Shown piece after piece: positions 63,961 to 64,000 of a stretch of DNA of 64,000 nucleotides. The stretch lies in contig NZ_CP065800.1 of the NCBI RefSeq assembly GCF_023206215.1, positions 1-64,000 on the forward strand, in the 5' to 3' direction. This stretch comes from Butyrivibrio fibrisolvens. GTDB taxonomy: Bacteria > Bacillota > Clostridia > Lachnospirales > Lachnospiraceae. Numbering within the stretch: position 1 is the stretch's first letter; every line of letters starts with the position of its first letter. Made by a program: the position numbers and the translations under genes. Below the pieces are notes generated by a model. That model was not told the origin of the DNA. It searched no databases and was given only the letters and a program-made list of their open reading frames with translations.

Positions 63961-64000
63961 CGGGCCTCCTTAAAGATGATCACATATTATTTTGACACAC

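Noticed and set aside
1..64000. tRNA, rRNA, prophage or antibiotic gene cluster
   Set aside because: No cloverleaf or rRNA motif was recognised, no phage structural genes were seen, and no polyketide or peptide synthetase genes are present.

Overview
The window looks like chromosomal DNA of an AT-rich Firmicute of the class Clostridia, most probably a Lachnospiraceae member close to Butyrivibrio or Pseudobutyrivibrio. This is inferred from AGGAGG-type ribosome binding sites, lipoprotein signal peptides without outer-membrane proteins, the anaerobic (cbi) cobalamin pathway, many GGDEF proteins and the gene families present. No rRNA, tRNA, CRISPR array, prophage or plasmid functions were seen.

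Layout. 0-10 kb is an untidy accessory zone. It holds the broken 3' end of an anion-permease gene, an Fe-S aldo/keto reductase, an IS1634-type insertion sequence inside a 205-bp direct repeat, a tandem pair of zinc-ribbon membrane proteins (the first frameshifted), a sensor diguanylate cyclase, and an ECF sigma/anti-sigma pair that each carry a frameshift. 9.9-25.1 kb is one long minus-strand cobalamin operon: promoter, cobalamin riboswitch with terminator, exported CbiK-like lipoprotein, substrate-binding lipoprotein, cbiP, cbiC, cbiD, cbiF, FecCD-type permease, ATPase, cbiG, cbiH, cbiJ-E-T (split by an in-frame TAA) and cbiA. 25-33 kb holds recQ, an alpha/beta hydrolase, a broken lipoprotein gene, a polar amino-acid ABC transporter and a lipoprotein of unknown function. 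33.8-41.6 kb has a two-domain glycosyltransferase and a minus-strand housekeeping operon tsaE, tsaB-rimI, rnz, an unknown membrane protein, tsaD, ispD. 41.7-47 kb has an acyltransferase-like membrane protein, two overlapping 7TM-GGDEF proteins and a flavin reductase-like protein. 47-55 kb is a sugar-utilisation locus: two MalFG-type permeases, a sugar-binding lipoprotein, a sucrose phosphorylase-like GH13 enzyme, a P-loop kinase and a divergent LacI regulator, with three matching operator sites. 55-64 kb has a LytTR response regulator, hisC, a small-multidrug-export family protein, a glycosyltransferase, a lipoprotein, an HPt protein, a double-GGDEF protein and a hybrid histidine kinase.

How it fits together. 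The cobalamin operon combines corrin-ring synthesis, amidation and corrinoid uptake under B12 control. Neither cbiL nor the lower-ligand assembly genes are here, and the only cobaltochelatase appears to be on the outside of the cell. The sugar locus would import an alpha-glucoside and phosphorolyse it inside the cell. The window's four GGDEF proteins, with no EAL or HD-GYP partner here, point to extensive c-di-GMP signalling.

The least explained signal is a dispersed family of long intergenic palindromes: about 296, 179 and 65 bp, plus a remnant. Smaller members look like larger ones with the inner part removed, and several base pairs change in both arms together. Three other intergenic repeat types occur, including a 268-bp multi-stem element. 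Several genes are broken by what look like single-base changes in homopolymers, so either base-calling errors or slippage should be considered before calling them dead.
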